A stretch of DNA of 64,000 nucleotides from Alphaproteobacteria bacterium (GTDB lineage Bacteria > Pseudomonadota > Alphaproteobacteria > RF32 > CAG-239): positions 15,619-79,618 of the forward strand of contig CAAGHP010000016.1 of assembly GCA_900769705.1 (NCBI GenBank). Reading direction: 5' to 3'. Shown here piece by piece: positions 16,794-23,873 of this stretch. A program made the position numbers and the translations under genes. The notes below the pieces were generated by a model. The model was given only the letters and a program-made list of their open reading frames with translations, was not told where the DNA came from and did not search any database. How positions within the stretch are numbered: the stretch's first letter is position 1; the number at the start of each line of letters is the position of its first letter.

Positions 16794-16824
16794 TTGACTT
16801 AGAGTAAGCTCTAAGTTTTATGCT
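16794..16824 (+). promoter_or_regulatory. MerR-type promoter/operator for the DXS-like gene
   Basis: TTGACT (16794-16799), a 19-bp spacer and TATGCT (16819-16824). A perfect inverted repeat ACTTAGAG-TAAG-CTCTAAGT (16797-16816) fills the spacer. A stretched 19-bp spacer with a dyad between the boxes is the hallmark of MerR-family regulated promoters. The regulator gene is not in this window. Confidence 0.7.
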
Positions 16825-16865
16825 GAGCACAGAATCGTTACATTATAATTTTTAAGGAGAAAATT

Positions 16866-18611
16866 ATGTTATTGGAAACAATAAACTCACCTAAAGATAT
16901 AAAAAAACTTTCACTGACAGAATTACAGCAGTTGGCTCAGGAAATCCGCGAGGGTATTTTGAACCGAGATAGCTTGATTGGCGGTCATGTGGGACCAAAT
17001 TTGGGTATTGTGGAAACTATTATCGCTTTGCACTATGTTTTTGATACGCCGAAAGATAAAATTGTTTATGACGTTTCGCACCAATGCTATCCGCATAAAA
17101 TGCTGACCGGTCGTTGGAAAGGCTTTTTTGACACTGAAGAAATGCGGAAGATTTCCGGCTACACTAATCCGGCAGAAAGTGAATACGACAGCTTTATCGT
17201 GGGACATACTTCTACTTCTGTCAGCTTAGCAACCGGTTTGGCTAAGGCTCGCGACCTGCGCGGCGAACAACATAAGGTTATCGCTCTTATCGGCGATGGT
17301 TCTCTTTCCGGCGGCGAGGCTTTAGAAGGCTTTAGCAATGCTGCGGTTTTAAACGGTAATATTTTGATTATTGTCAACGATAACGAAATGTCTATCGCCG
17401 AGAATCACGGCGGAATTTATAACAATCTGCGTCTGTTGCGCGAAACCAACGGCGCGGCGGAATGTAATATGTTTAAGGCTTGGGGATTTGAATATCGCTA
17501 CGTTGCCGATGGTAATAATCAAGAAAATATGATTAAGGTTTTGCAAGAACTTAAAGATGTGAAAAAGCCAACGGTTTTACATATTCATACCCTAAAAGGC
17601 AAGGGGTATGCACCGGCAGAAGAAAATAAGGAACGTTGGCATTGGAGTTTGCCGTTTAACCGCAAAACCGGAGAAATTACAGCTGACATATCTGGTGAAA
17701 ATTACAATGATATAACCTACGATTTTTTATATACCCGTCATCAGCAAGATAAAAATATGGTGGTTATTTCCGCCGGCACTCCGGGGGCATACGGCTTAAA
17801 TCCGGAACGCCGCGCTTCATTCGGCGAAAACTATGTTGATGTGGGGATTGCCGAAGAACAGGCCGTGGCAATGGCGTCGGCTTTGGCAAAAGGCGGCTGC
17901 CGTCCGGTGTTTATGGTTTACAGCAGCTTTTTACAGCGCACTTACGACCAGCTGTCGCAGGATTTGGCTTTAAACAACAATCCGGCGGTTATTTTGGTGT
18001 TCAGCGCCGGTATCAGCGGTATGGACGCCACCCACTTGGGCAGCTTTGATATTCCGCTGGTTGCCAATATACCAAACCTTGTTTATTTGGCCCCGACCGG
18101 CAAAGAAGAATATTTGGCTATGCTGAATTGGGGTTTGAAACAAAATGAACATCCGGTGGTTATTCGTGTGCCGTTAGCTGTGACTAAAGGCGGAAAAGCC
18201 GAAGAAAGTTATGCCGATTTGAACCGCTATCAGCTAGTTAAACAAGGTTCTAAAGTTGCGGTTTTAGCGCTGGGTAGTTTTTTTGAACTTGGTGAAAACG
18301 TGATGGCTGAATTAAAAGAGCAGGGCATTGACGCGACCTTGATTAACCCTCGCTATATTACAGGTGTTGATGAAAAATTGCTCAATGAATTAGCAAAAAA
18401 TCATCAGGTTGTTGCAACTTTGGAAAATGGCGAACTGGACGGCGGTTTCGGTCAAAAAATTGCCTCATTTTACGGCGCCAGCAATGTAAAGGTTTTGAAT
18501 TTCGGTGCTAAAAAAGAATTTACCGACCGTGTTCCGTATGATGAGCTTATAAAGCGCTATCATTTGACAGCCGAACAAATAACGGCTGATATTCTGGCGG
18601 TTTTAAAATAA
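16866..18611 (+). CDS. 1-deoxy-D-xylulose-5-phosphate synthase-like TPP enzyme
   Basis: A 581-residue transketolase-fold enzyme. DXS joins pyruvate and glyceraldehyde 3-phosphate to start the MEP isoprenoid pathway. Family motifs: GGHVGPNLGIVE, YDVSHQCYPHKMLTGR, TPP-binding GDGSLSGG...NDN, GIAEEQAV (catalytic Glu) and YSSFLQRTYDQ. It departs from housekeeping DXS in length (E. coli has 620) and where DXS has DRAGxxGxDGxTHxGxFD this has SAGISGMDATHLGSFD. AAGGAG precedes the ATG. The MerR-type promoter suggests an inducible paralogue, perhaps with another acceptor substrate, but a genuine short DXS cannot be excluded. Confidence 0.7.
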   Translation: MLLETINSPKDIKKLSLTELQQLAQEIREGILNRDSLIGGHVGPNLGIVETIIALHYVFDTPKDKIVYDVSHQCYPHKMLTGRWKGFFDTEEMRKISGYTNPAESEYDSFIVGHTSTSVSLATGLAKARDLRGEQHKVIALIGDGSLSGGEALEGFSNAAVLNGNILIIVNDNEMSIAENHGGIYNNLRLLRETNGAAECNMFKAWGFEYRYVADGNNQENMIKVLQELKDVKKPTVLHIHTLKGKGYAPAEENKERWHWSLPFNRKTGEITADISGENYNDITYDFLYTRHQQDKNMVVISAGTPGAYGLNPERRASFGENYVDVGIAEEQAVAMASALAKGGCRPVFMVYSSFLQRTYDQLSQDLALNNNPAVILVFSAGISGMDATHLGSFDIPLVANIPNLVYLAPTGKEEYLAMLNWGLKQNEHPVVIRVPLAVTKGGKAEESYADLNRYQLVKQGSKVAVLALGSFFELGENVMAELKEQGIDATLINPRYITGVDEKLLNELAKNHQVVATLENGELDGGFGQKIASFYGASNVKVLNFGAKKEFTDRVPYDELIKRYHLTAEQITADILAVLK

Positions 18612-18633
18612 TCTTTCATTATTGCGGCAAAAA

Positions 18634-18666
18634 GGGCTTCTGCTTAAATAAAAGAAGCTCTTTTTT
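18634..18666 (+). terminator. Terminator of the DXS-like gene
   Basis: Stem GGGCTTC/GAAGCTC with an A/T loop and then TTTTTT. Confidence 0.8.
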
Positions 18667-18751
18667 GTTTGGCTGATGTAAAATCCGGCTTGCAAAGAAA
18701 GCTGAAACAACTTATTATACAAAATAATTATGACTATACTAAGGACTGAAA

Positions 18752-19879
18752 ATGAAAAACAAATATAATTATGATGCAAAGTTAGCCAAGCTGCAGCAGG
18801 ATTTTTATATCTATTATCAAAAAAATTTACTGCAGGATTTCAAAAAACTGGAACAGGAAAGATATAAATATTTGGCCGGGTTTATTTTGTGTTGTACAAT
18901 ACTTTTTGCAGTGCATGCTGTTTTGTATTATGTTTTAGGCCGAAGTGACTTTATTGAGTGTATAACATCTAAAGCCGGTTTTTGCGGTGTGGCTATAGGC
19001 GTTTGGCTCTGCACGGTGCCGATTTCAAAATATAAAGGAGCCACTAAGTCTTTGGTGGCTGATAAGATATTGAAATTTTGGACAGATTTTCATGAGAATA
19101 AAGCGAATATTCTAGCTGGTAATGATATTAAAAATTCCGAATTGTTTGACACATTTAATGATTATGAAAAAGATGATGAATTTGCCGGAAAATATAAAGA
19201 TAACGATGTTTGTATTTCGGAATATAATCTGAATTACAGGCGGCAAAAATCGGATATTACATTGTTTGATGGTATTTTGATATGGATAAGGCTAAAGAAA
19301 AAAGTCAGCTGCAGAACTATTTTGCGGTCTAATAAAGTGATATTGCCCGGCGGACTGACCGGAAATATTTATGTGGTGCTGAATTGTTTTGTATTGCTTT
19401 TTTTGATGGGATTGATGATTTATATGCAGACGATGTTCGGTCGGCCGTTTGAAATAGATGTTGTTACACTGTTTTTTAATTATGCCGTGTTTGCGGTAAT
19501 GCCGATATTACTGATTTATATTTTATACCGAATATTTATCAAAACTCAGCTGAAAAGCAGCTTGAAACATAGTATCAATTTGGAAGATATAGATTTTGAA
19601 AAAAAGTGGAAAGTGTATTCGCAAGACCAGATAGAAGCCAGATGTTTACTGAATCCAAAATTTATGGAACAGCTTAAAAATGTGCAAAAATATTTTCATG
19701 GTAAAAAAATTGATTGTTCATTTTGGAAAAATAATCTGCTGATTGCCATTCATACCAATGAAGATATGTTTGAAACAACTTCGCTTTTTTCATCGGCTTT
19801 GAGCTATAAAAATATGCGGAAAGTGGTTACGCAGTTTTACAGCGTTTTTGCTATTATTGAAGAGCTTAATGAAAAATAA
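18752..19879 (+). CDS. DUF3137 membrane protein
   Basis: A 375-residue protein with two pairs of predicted membrane helices (about 42-62 and 70-92; about 205-225 and 238-262) around soluble regions. The C-terminal part has VYSQDQIEARCLLNPKFMEQL and LLIAIHTNEDMFE, the characteristic ends of DUF3137 proteins, whose function is unknown. AAGGA lies 7 bp before the ATG. It is a single-gene unit with terminators on both sides. Confidence 0.8.
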   Translation: MKNKYNYDAKLAKLQQDFYIYYQKNLLQDFKKLEQERYKYLAGFILCCTILFAVHAVLYYVLGRSDFIECITSKAGFCGVAIGVWLCTVPISKYKGATKSLVADKILKFWTDFHENKANILAGNDIKNSELFDTFNDYEKDDEFAGKYKDNDVCISEYNLNYRRQKSDITLFDGILIWIRLKKKVSCRTILRSNKVILPGGLTGNIYVVLNCFVLLFLMGLMIYMQTMFGRPFEIDVVTLFFNYAVFAVMPILLIYILYRIFIKTQLKSSLKHSINLEDIDFEKKWKVYSQDQIEARCLLNPKFMEQLKNVQKYFHGKKIDCSFWKNNLLIAIHTNEDMFETTSLFSSALSYKNMRKVVTQFYSVFAIIEELNEK

Positions 19880-19900
19880 ATTAGCATAGCAATAAACTAA

Positions 19901-19952
19901 AAAAGCCTTACTATTAGACAGCGAAGATTTTTAGTATAAGATGCAAGGCTTT
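19901..19952. terminator. Hairpin downstream of the DUF3137 gene
   Basis: AAAGCCTT/AAGGCTTT long-loop stem with partial inner pairing (CTATTAG / TTAGTA region). Confidence 0.45.
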
Positions 19953-20030
19953 ATTTACTAAAAACTCTAGGGTATAAGCCAAATATATACAACTTTTTTC
20001 GCATAAAATTAACAAAAATATTATATAAAT

Positions 20031-20897
20031 TTAGGAAATTTTACTAAATTTTATTTTATAATTTAGTGCTTTTTGCGCCATCCAATTATAAATGCGCTGC
20101 ATGGATATATCTCCGTTGGCAGCAAAGTCTTCTGGGTGCCATTGAATGCATAAAATATTCTTTTCGACGTTTCCCCAAGATTCTGGAATATTGTCTTCGG
20201 TTCTGGCATAAATCGTCAGTTTACTATCCGAAGCATAAGGCAACATGGATTCCGTATGGCGGGAATTTGTTTCAATTTCTTCTGTCTGCAAAATGTCATA
20301 CAGCGGTGATGGATTTTTAATTAAAACTTTGTGCGCGTCTAAAATCTTGGTTTTATGTTCAATATCTGTATTTGTATATTGTTTGGTGTTGCGGTACATT
20401 TTCATACCCAACACGCCGCCAATCATTTGCGCACCGGCACAAATGCCAAGCATTGGCAGATGTTCTTTCAAGGCCTCGGTAATACAATTCAAATATGCGG
20501 CGGCTCGCGGTTCGTATTTTGTCGAGGTGTTTGGAGCGGCGTCGCAATAAAATTGCTCAGGGGATGGAAATCTGCCGCCCGGCAAAATCAAGCCGTGAAT
20601 TCCGTTCATTTGCTCGGCGCAAGAGGAGTAGGTTAAAAAACGTATGTTTACGCCGGATTGTAAAATAGCGCGGGCGTAGTTGTAGTCAATAGTATAGTAA
20701 TTTTCATCGCGTCCCAGCAAAAAAGCAACAGTCGGTTTGTTATCTTTAGACGCGTCGGCAAGCTGCTCAATATCCTGAGGAGCTAAAGAAATAAAAGGAA
20801 TTATGTTTTGTTTTTCAAATACGTTTATTTTTTCATCGCTGATGCCGTAAGCTTTATATTGCGGCAGATATTCTAAAGTAACAGATTGTGTGTGCAT
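20031..20897 (-). CDS. Class I glutamine amidotransferase-like hydrolase (peptidase C26)
   Basis: A 288-residue protein resembling gamma-glutamyl-GABA hydrolase (PuuD-like). The nucleophile is Cys 153 in LGICAGAQMIGG and the His/Glu pair is in QWHPED (His 254, Glu 256); GLILPGG is the oxyanion-side loop. Canonical PuuD-like enzymes read GICRG, so GICAG hints at a different substrate. AAAGGAAAAG precedes the ATG. It stands alone, with a candidate promoter and two dyads upstream. Confidence 0.82.
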   Translation of the reverse strand: MHTQSVTLEYLPQYKAYGISDEKINVFEKQNIIPFISLAPQDIEQLADASKDNKPTVAFLLGRDENYYTIDYNYARAILQSGVNIRFLTYSSCAEQMNGIHGLILPGGRFPSPEQFYCDAAPNTSTKYEPRAAAYLNCITEALKEHLPMLGICAGAQMIGGVLGMKMYRNTKQYTNTDIEHKTKILDAHKVLIKNPSPLYDILQTEEIETNSRHTESMLPYASDSKLTIYARTEDNIPESWGNVEKNILCIQWHPEDFAANGDISMQRIYNWMAQKALNYKIKFSKIS

Positions 20898-20923
20898 TGC
20901 TTTTCCTTTTTTTATACTAATGA

Positions 20924-20952
20924 TTTTTACGGAAATAAATTTTTTGTGTCAA
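20924..20952 (-). promoter_or_regulatory. Promoter of the amidotransferase-like gene
   Basis: On the minus strand TTGACA (20952-20947), a 17-bp spacer and TAAAAA (20929-20924), about 30 bp before the start codon. Confidence 0.5.
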
Positions 20953-20973
20953 GAGTACATGAAATATAAAATT

Positions 20974-21029
20974 ACATTTTTTCAATAGAAAAAGTGCTGA
21001 ATATGACATTTTTTAGTAGGAAAAAAGTG
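20974..21029. promoter_or_regulatory. Two tandem imperfect inverted repeats, candidate operator
   Basis: ACATTTTTTC-AATA-GAAAAAGTG (20974-20996) and ACATTTTTTAGTAGGAAAAAAGTG (21006-21029) are near-copies of one dyad, 32 bp apart (about three helical turns). They lie upstream of the -35 box of the minus-strand amidotransferase-like gene, the usual place for an activator. Confidence 0.5.
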
Positions 21030-21051
21030 TAAATGGCAGGAGAGATAAAGC

Positions 21052-21080
21052 AAAAGCCTCACTTTGCAGTGAGGCTTTTT
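21052..21080. terminator. Terminator downstream of the secreted protein gene
   Basis: Perfect stem AAAAGCCTCAC/GTGAGGCTTTT, just past the minus-strand stop. Confidence 0.8.
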
Positions 21081-21086
21081 AGGTGT

Positions 21087-21857
21087 CTATTTAAGTTTAT
21101 AGACTGTTATCTGACGAACTTTGAAACGCTCAACCAACATACCAGGTTTGGCGTTAGCCCATTTAGGGTCATTATAAATATGTAATCTGACTTTCTGACC
21201 GCTGGTAAAGGTTACATCAATAATTGAGATTGTAGTTTTGCTTTGTGTTTTGTAATTTCTGATTATTGTTTTGTTAATTTCAGATTGCGTATTAGCATAA
21301 GACCAATGAGTTACTTGATCTATGCTTGGGTTTAAATTTGCTTCAAATTGTTTTGTAGTCCAATTATCACTTAAATGTACTGAATAATCTTTATAAGCCG
21401 AAACCAATTTAACATTTTTAATTTTCAGAAGCTTTCTGTCTTTTTTATAAACAGGTTGAAGAATTCTGTCATCAGAATAGAGCAGCATACCTTTTCTATA
21501 TAATCCTTCTTTATACTTATGAAAAATTGAACTGACTTTTTTTGCTGGGTAAACTTGTTTGTAATCATTATGATAATTAGATATTGTAGTGATGATTACT
21601 TTTTTCAATTCACTGTCATATATATAATTAGGTTGAGAGTAGCGGAATTCAAGCGAAGTTGTAGCATCTGATTTACAAATAACTCTTGAGGTGTACCAAT
21701 CACGCATTGCATAACGCATACCTTTAACAAAGAAAGAGGATTTTTCATATAAGCTTTCTTTAACTTTTATATTATCCAGTCTATAGAACCTGATTTGAGC
21801 CGAAGCGTTAAAGTTAAACACAAAAGTCATCAAGATAACTAAAAATAATCTCATCAT
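21087..21857 (-). CDS. Unknown secreted protein
   Basis: A 256-residue protein with a clear signal peptide (MMRLFLVILMTFVFNFNASA, cut near residue 20). The mature part is basic and beta-rich with many Tyr and Lys, and I recognise no domain. It may be a periplasmic or surface protein. There is no Shine-Dalgarno upstream; the leader is A/T-rich. It is a monocistronic unit closed by a strong terminator. Confidence 0.7.
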   Translation of the reverse strand: MMRLFLVILMTFVFNFNASAQIRFYRLDNIKVKESLYEKSSFFVKGMRYAMRDWYTSRVICKSDATTSLEFRYSQPNYIYDSELKKVIITTISNYHNDYKQVYPAKKVSSIFHKYKEGLYRKGMLLYSDDRILQPVYKKDRKLLKIKNVKLVSAYKDYSVHLSDNWTTKQFEANLNPSIDQVTHWSYANTQSEINKTIIRNYKTQSKTTISIIDVTFTSGQKVRLHIYNDPKWANAKPGMLVERFKVRQITVYKLK

Positions 21858-22099
21858 AATAAAACCGGAATGTTTAAAGAGTCTTTGTTTGACCGGATAC
21901 TCTGTATATAATAATAAATAGATAAACGTAATGTAAAATATTTGAAAATTTTTGTCAATATTGTTTTGCTGGATTAAATTTAAAAAACACTTGAATTTAA
22001 AATTTATTTGCGGTATAAAGCTTTTTGTCTGAGTTGTTCGGGCGAATTGGCATGCCTGACAGCTTGTTGTTTAATTCCAGTTTATTGAAAGGGAATAAA

Positions 22100-22294
22100 A
22101 TGCCTAAATTAAAAACTAAAAGAGCCGCTGCTAAACGTTTCAGCGTTACCGGCACCGGCAAATTGAAAAGAAACCATTCGTTCAAGAGACACCTTCTCTT
22201 CAACAAACCGACAAAGCAAAAAAGACAAGCTCGCGGCTCTATGATTATTGCAGCAGCCAACAAGTTTGTTAAAAAGTTTTTACCGTTTATTTAG
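22100..22294 (+). CDS. rpmI: Ribosomal protein L35
   Basis: A 64-residue large-subunit protein with the L35 signature MPKLKTKRAAAKRF...KRNHSFKRH. GAAAGGGAAT precedes the ATG; in-frame upstream codons to 22025 are not part of the family. It is followed 13 bp later by rplT, the usual pair. The customary upstream infC is not adjacent. The 21858-22099 gap holds no gene I can support. Confidence 0.95.
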   Translation: MPKLKTKRAAAKRFSVTGTGKLKRNHSFKRHLLFNKPTKQKRQARGSMIIAAANKFVKKFLPFI

Positions 22295-22307
22295 GGGAGG
22301 ATAGGAT

Positions 22308-22667
22308 ATGTCTCGTGTTAAAAGAGGTTTAACGGCTCACGCTCGCCATAAAAAAATTTTGGATATGGCTAAAGGCTATAGAGGTCGTAATAAAAATGTA
22401 TTCAGAGTTGCTGTTGAAAAAGTTGAAAAAGGTTTGCAATATGCTTACCGCGACAGAAAAGCAAAGAAAAGAAGTTTCCGCTCTTTGTGGATTCAACGTA
22501 TCAACGCTGCTACACGTATCCATGATATGACTTATTCTCGATTTATCAGCGGGCTGATTAAAGCCGGTGTTGAACTTGATCGTAAAGTTCTTGCTGATAT
22601 CGCTTTGAAGGAGCCCCAAGCATTTGCTAAGTTGGTAGAAACTGCCAAAGCGGCTCTTAAGAAATAA
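22308..22667 (+). CDS. rplT: Ribosomal protein L20
   Basis: A 119-residue 23S rRNA-binding assembly protein. It begins MSRVKRGLTAHARHKKILDM, includes SFRSLWIQRINAATR and ends in a Lys/Ala helix; the length is standard. GGGGAGG precedes the ATG. It is co-transcribed with rpmI and separated from pheS by a terminator-like hairpin. Confidence 0.96.
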   Translation: MSRVKRGLTAHARHKKILDMAKGYRGRNKNVFRVAVEKVEKGLQYAYRDRKAKKRSFRSLWIQRINAATRIHDMTYSRFISGLIKAGVELDRKVLADIALKEPQAFAKLVETAKAALKK

Positions 22668-22692
22668 AATAGATACAAAGTAAAAAGAATAA

Positions 22693-22735
22693 AAAAGAGT
22701 TGGCTAAAGGGCAGTCCCGAGGCGGACTCTTTTTT
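22693..22735 (+). terminator. Terminator or attenuator between rplT and pheS
   Basis: Stem AAAAGAGT/ACTCTTTT with a 25-nt loop and a T-run, 26 bp past rplT and 28 bp before pheS. It could end the ribosomal unit or attenuate read-through into pheST. No Phe-rich leader peptide is evident. Confidence 0.65.
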
Positions 22736-22763
22736 ATGTTTTAAAAAACTAAGGTTGCAAATA

Positions 22764-23873
22764 ATGGAAAATTTAGAAGAATTAAAAAACGATACCCTGA
22801 CAAAAATCAGGGCGGCCGCAAATTTGAAAGAATTAGATGAAATCCGCGTGGCTGTTTTGGGTAAAAAAGGTAAGCTGACCGAACAAATGAAAGGCTTGGG
22901 TGCTTTGCCGCTGGAAGAAAAAATTGCCGCCGGTAAGGCTTTGAACGTTATCAAAAACGAAATTGACGCCGCGATTACAGAACAAAAATCTGTGTTGGAA
23001 GAAAAAGCCTTGAATGAAAAATTGGCAAGCGAAACCATTGATGTTACTTTGCCGGTTCGTCCCGAAACTCAAGGACGCATTCACCCTGTATCAAAAATTT
23101 ATGAAGAAGTTGTCGCTATTTTTGGCGAAATGGGATTTGATGTGGCAAACGGTCCGGATATTGAAGACCAGTTCCATAACTTTAACGCTTTGAATATGCC
23201 GGCAAACCATCCGGCACGTCAAATGCAGGATACATTCTACCTCAGCAGCAACCCTGAGGAACCGTTTGATATGGACACCGCATACGTTATCCGTACTCAC
23301 ACATCGGGAATGCAAATCCGCACAATGGAAAAACAGCAGCCGCCAATCCGCATTATTGCTCCGGGGCGTACCTATCGCTCGGACTATGACGCCACTCACA
23401 CTCCGATGTTTCATCAAGTTGAGGGCTTGGTGATTGATAAAAACATTACCATGGCACATCTTAAGGGCTGCTTGTATGACTTTATGAAAGCCTTTTTTGA
23501 ACTTGATGATTTACCGGTGCGCTATCGTCCGTCATATTTTCCGTTTACCGAACCTTCGGCAGAGATGGACATCGGCTGTCTGAAAACTAAAAACGAGCTG
23601 AAAATAGGCGCGGGGACAGATTGGCTCGAAGTTTTGGGCTGCGGTATGGTTCACCCGAATGTTTTGAAAGCCGGCGGAATTGACCCTAACGAATATCAGG
23701 GTTTTGCTTTTGGCTTGGGAATTGACCGTTTGGCTATGCTGAAATATGGTATTCCTGATTTGCGCACATTCTTTGAATCTGATGTTCGTTGGCTCAAACA
23801 CTATGGTTTTACACCGCTCGATTTTTCTTCTATGACCGGCGGTTTAAGCAATAACGGAGGACTTACACGATGA
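22764..23873 (+). CDS. pheS: Phenylalanyl-tRNA synthetase alpha subunit
   Basis: A 369-residue catalytic subunit of the (alpha-beta)2 enzyme charging tRNA-Phe. An N-terminal coiled coil (about 1-85) precedes the class II core with HPVSKIYEEVVAIF, FHQVEGLVID (motif 2 side), GCGMVHPNVLKAGG and FGLGIDRLAMLKYGIPDLR (motif 3). The C-terminus runs about 15-20 residues beyond most family members. ATG at 22764 is chosen over a TTG at 22755. It overlaps pheT by 4 bp. Confidence 0.96.
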   Translation: MENLEELKNDTLTKIRAAANLKELDEIRVAVLGKKGKLTEQMKGLGALPLEEKIAAGKALNVIKNEIDAAITEQKSVLEEKALNEKLASETIDVTLPVRPETQGRIHPVSKIYEEVVAIFGEMGFDVANGPDIEDQFHNFNALNMPANHPARQMQDTFYLSSNPEEPFDMDTAYVIRTHTSGMQIRTMEKQQPPIRIIAPGRTYRSDYDATHTPMFHQVEGLVIDKNITMAHLKGCLYDFMKAFFELDDLPVRYRPSYFPFTEPSAEMDIGCLKTKNELKIGAGTDWLEVLGCGMVHPNVLKAGGIDPNEYQGFAFGLGIDRLAMLKYGIPDLRTFFESDVRWLKHYGFTPLDFSSMTGGLSNNGGLTR

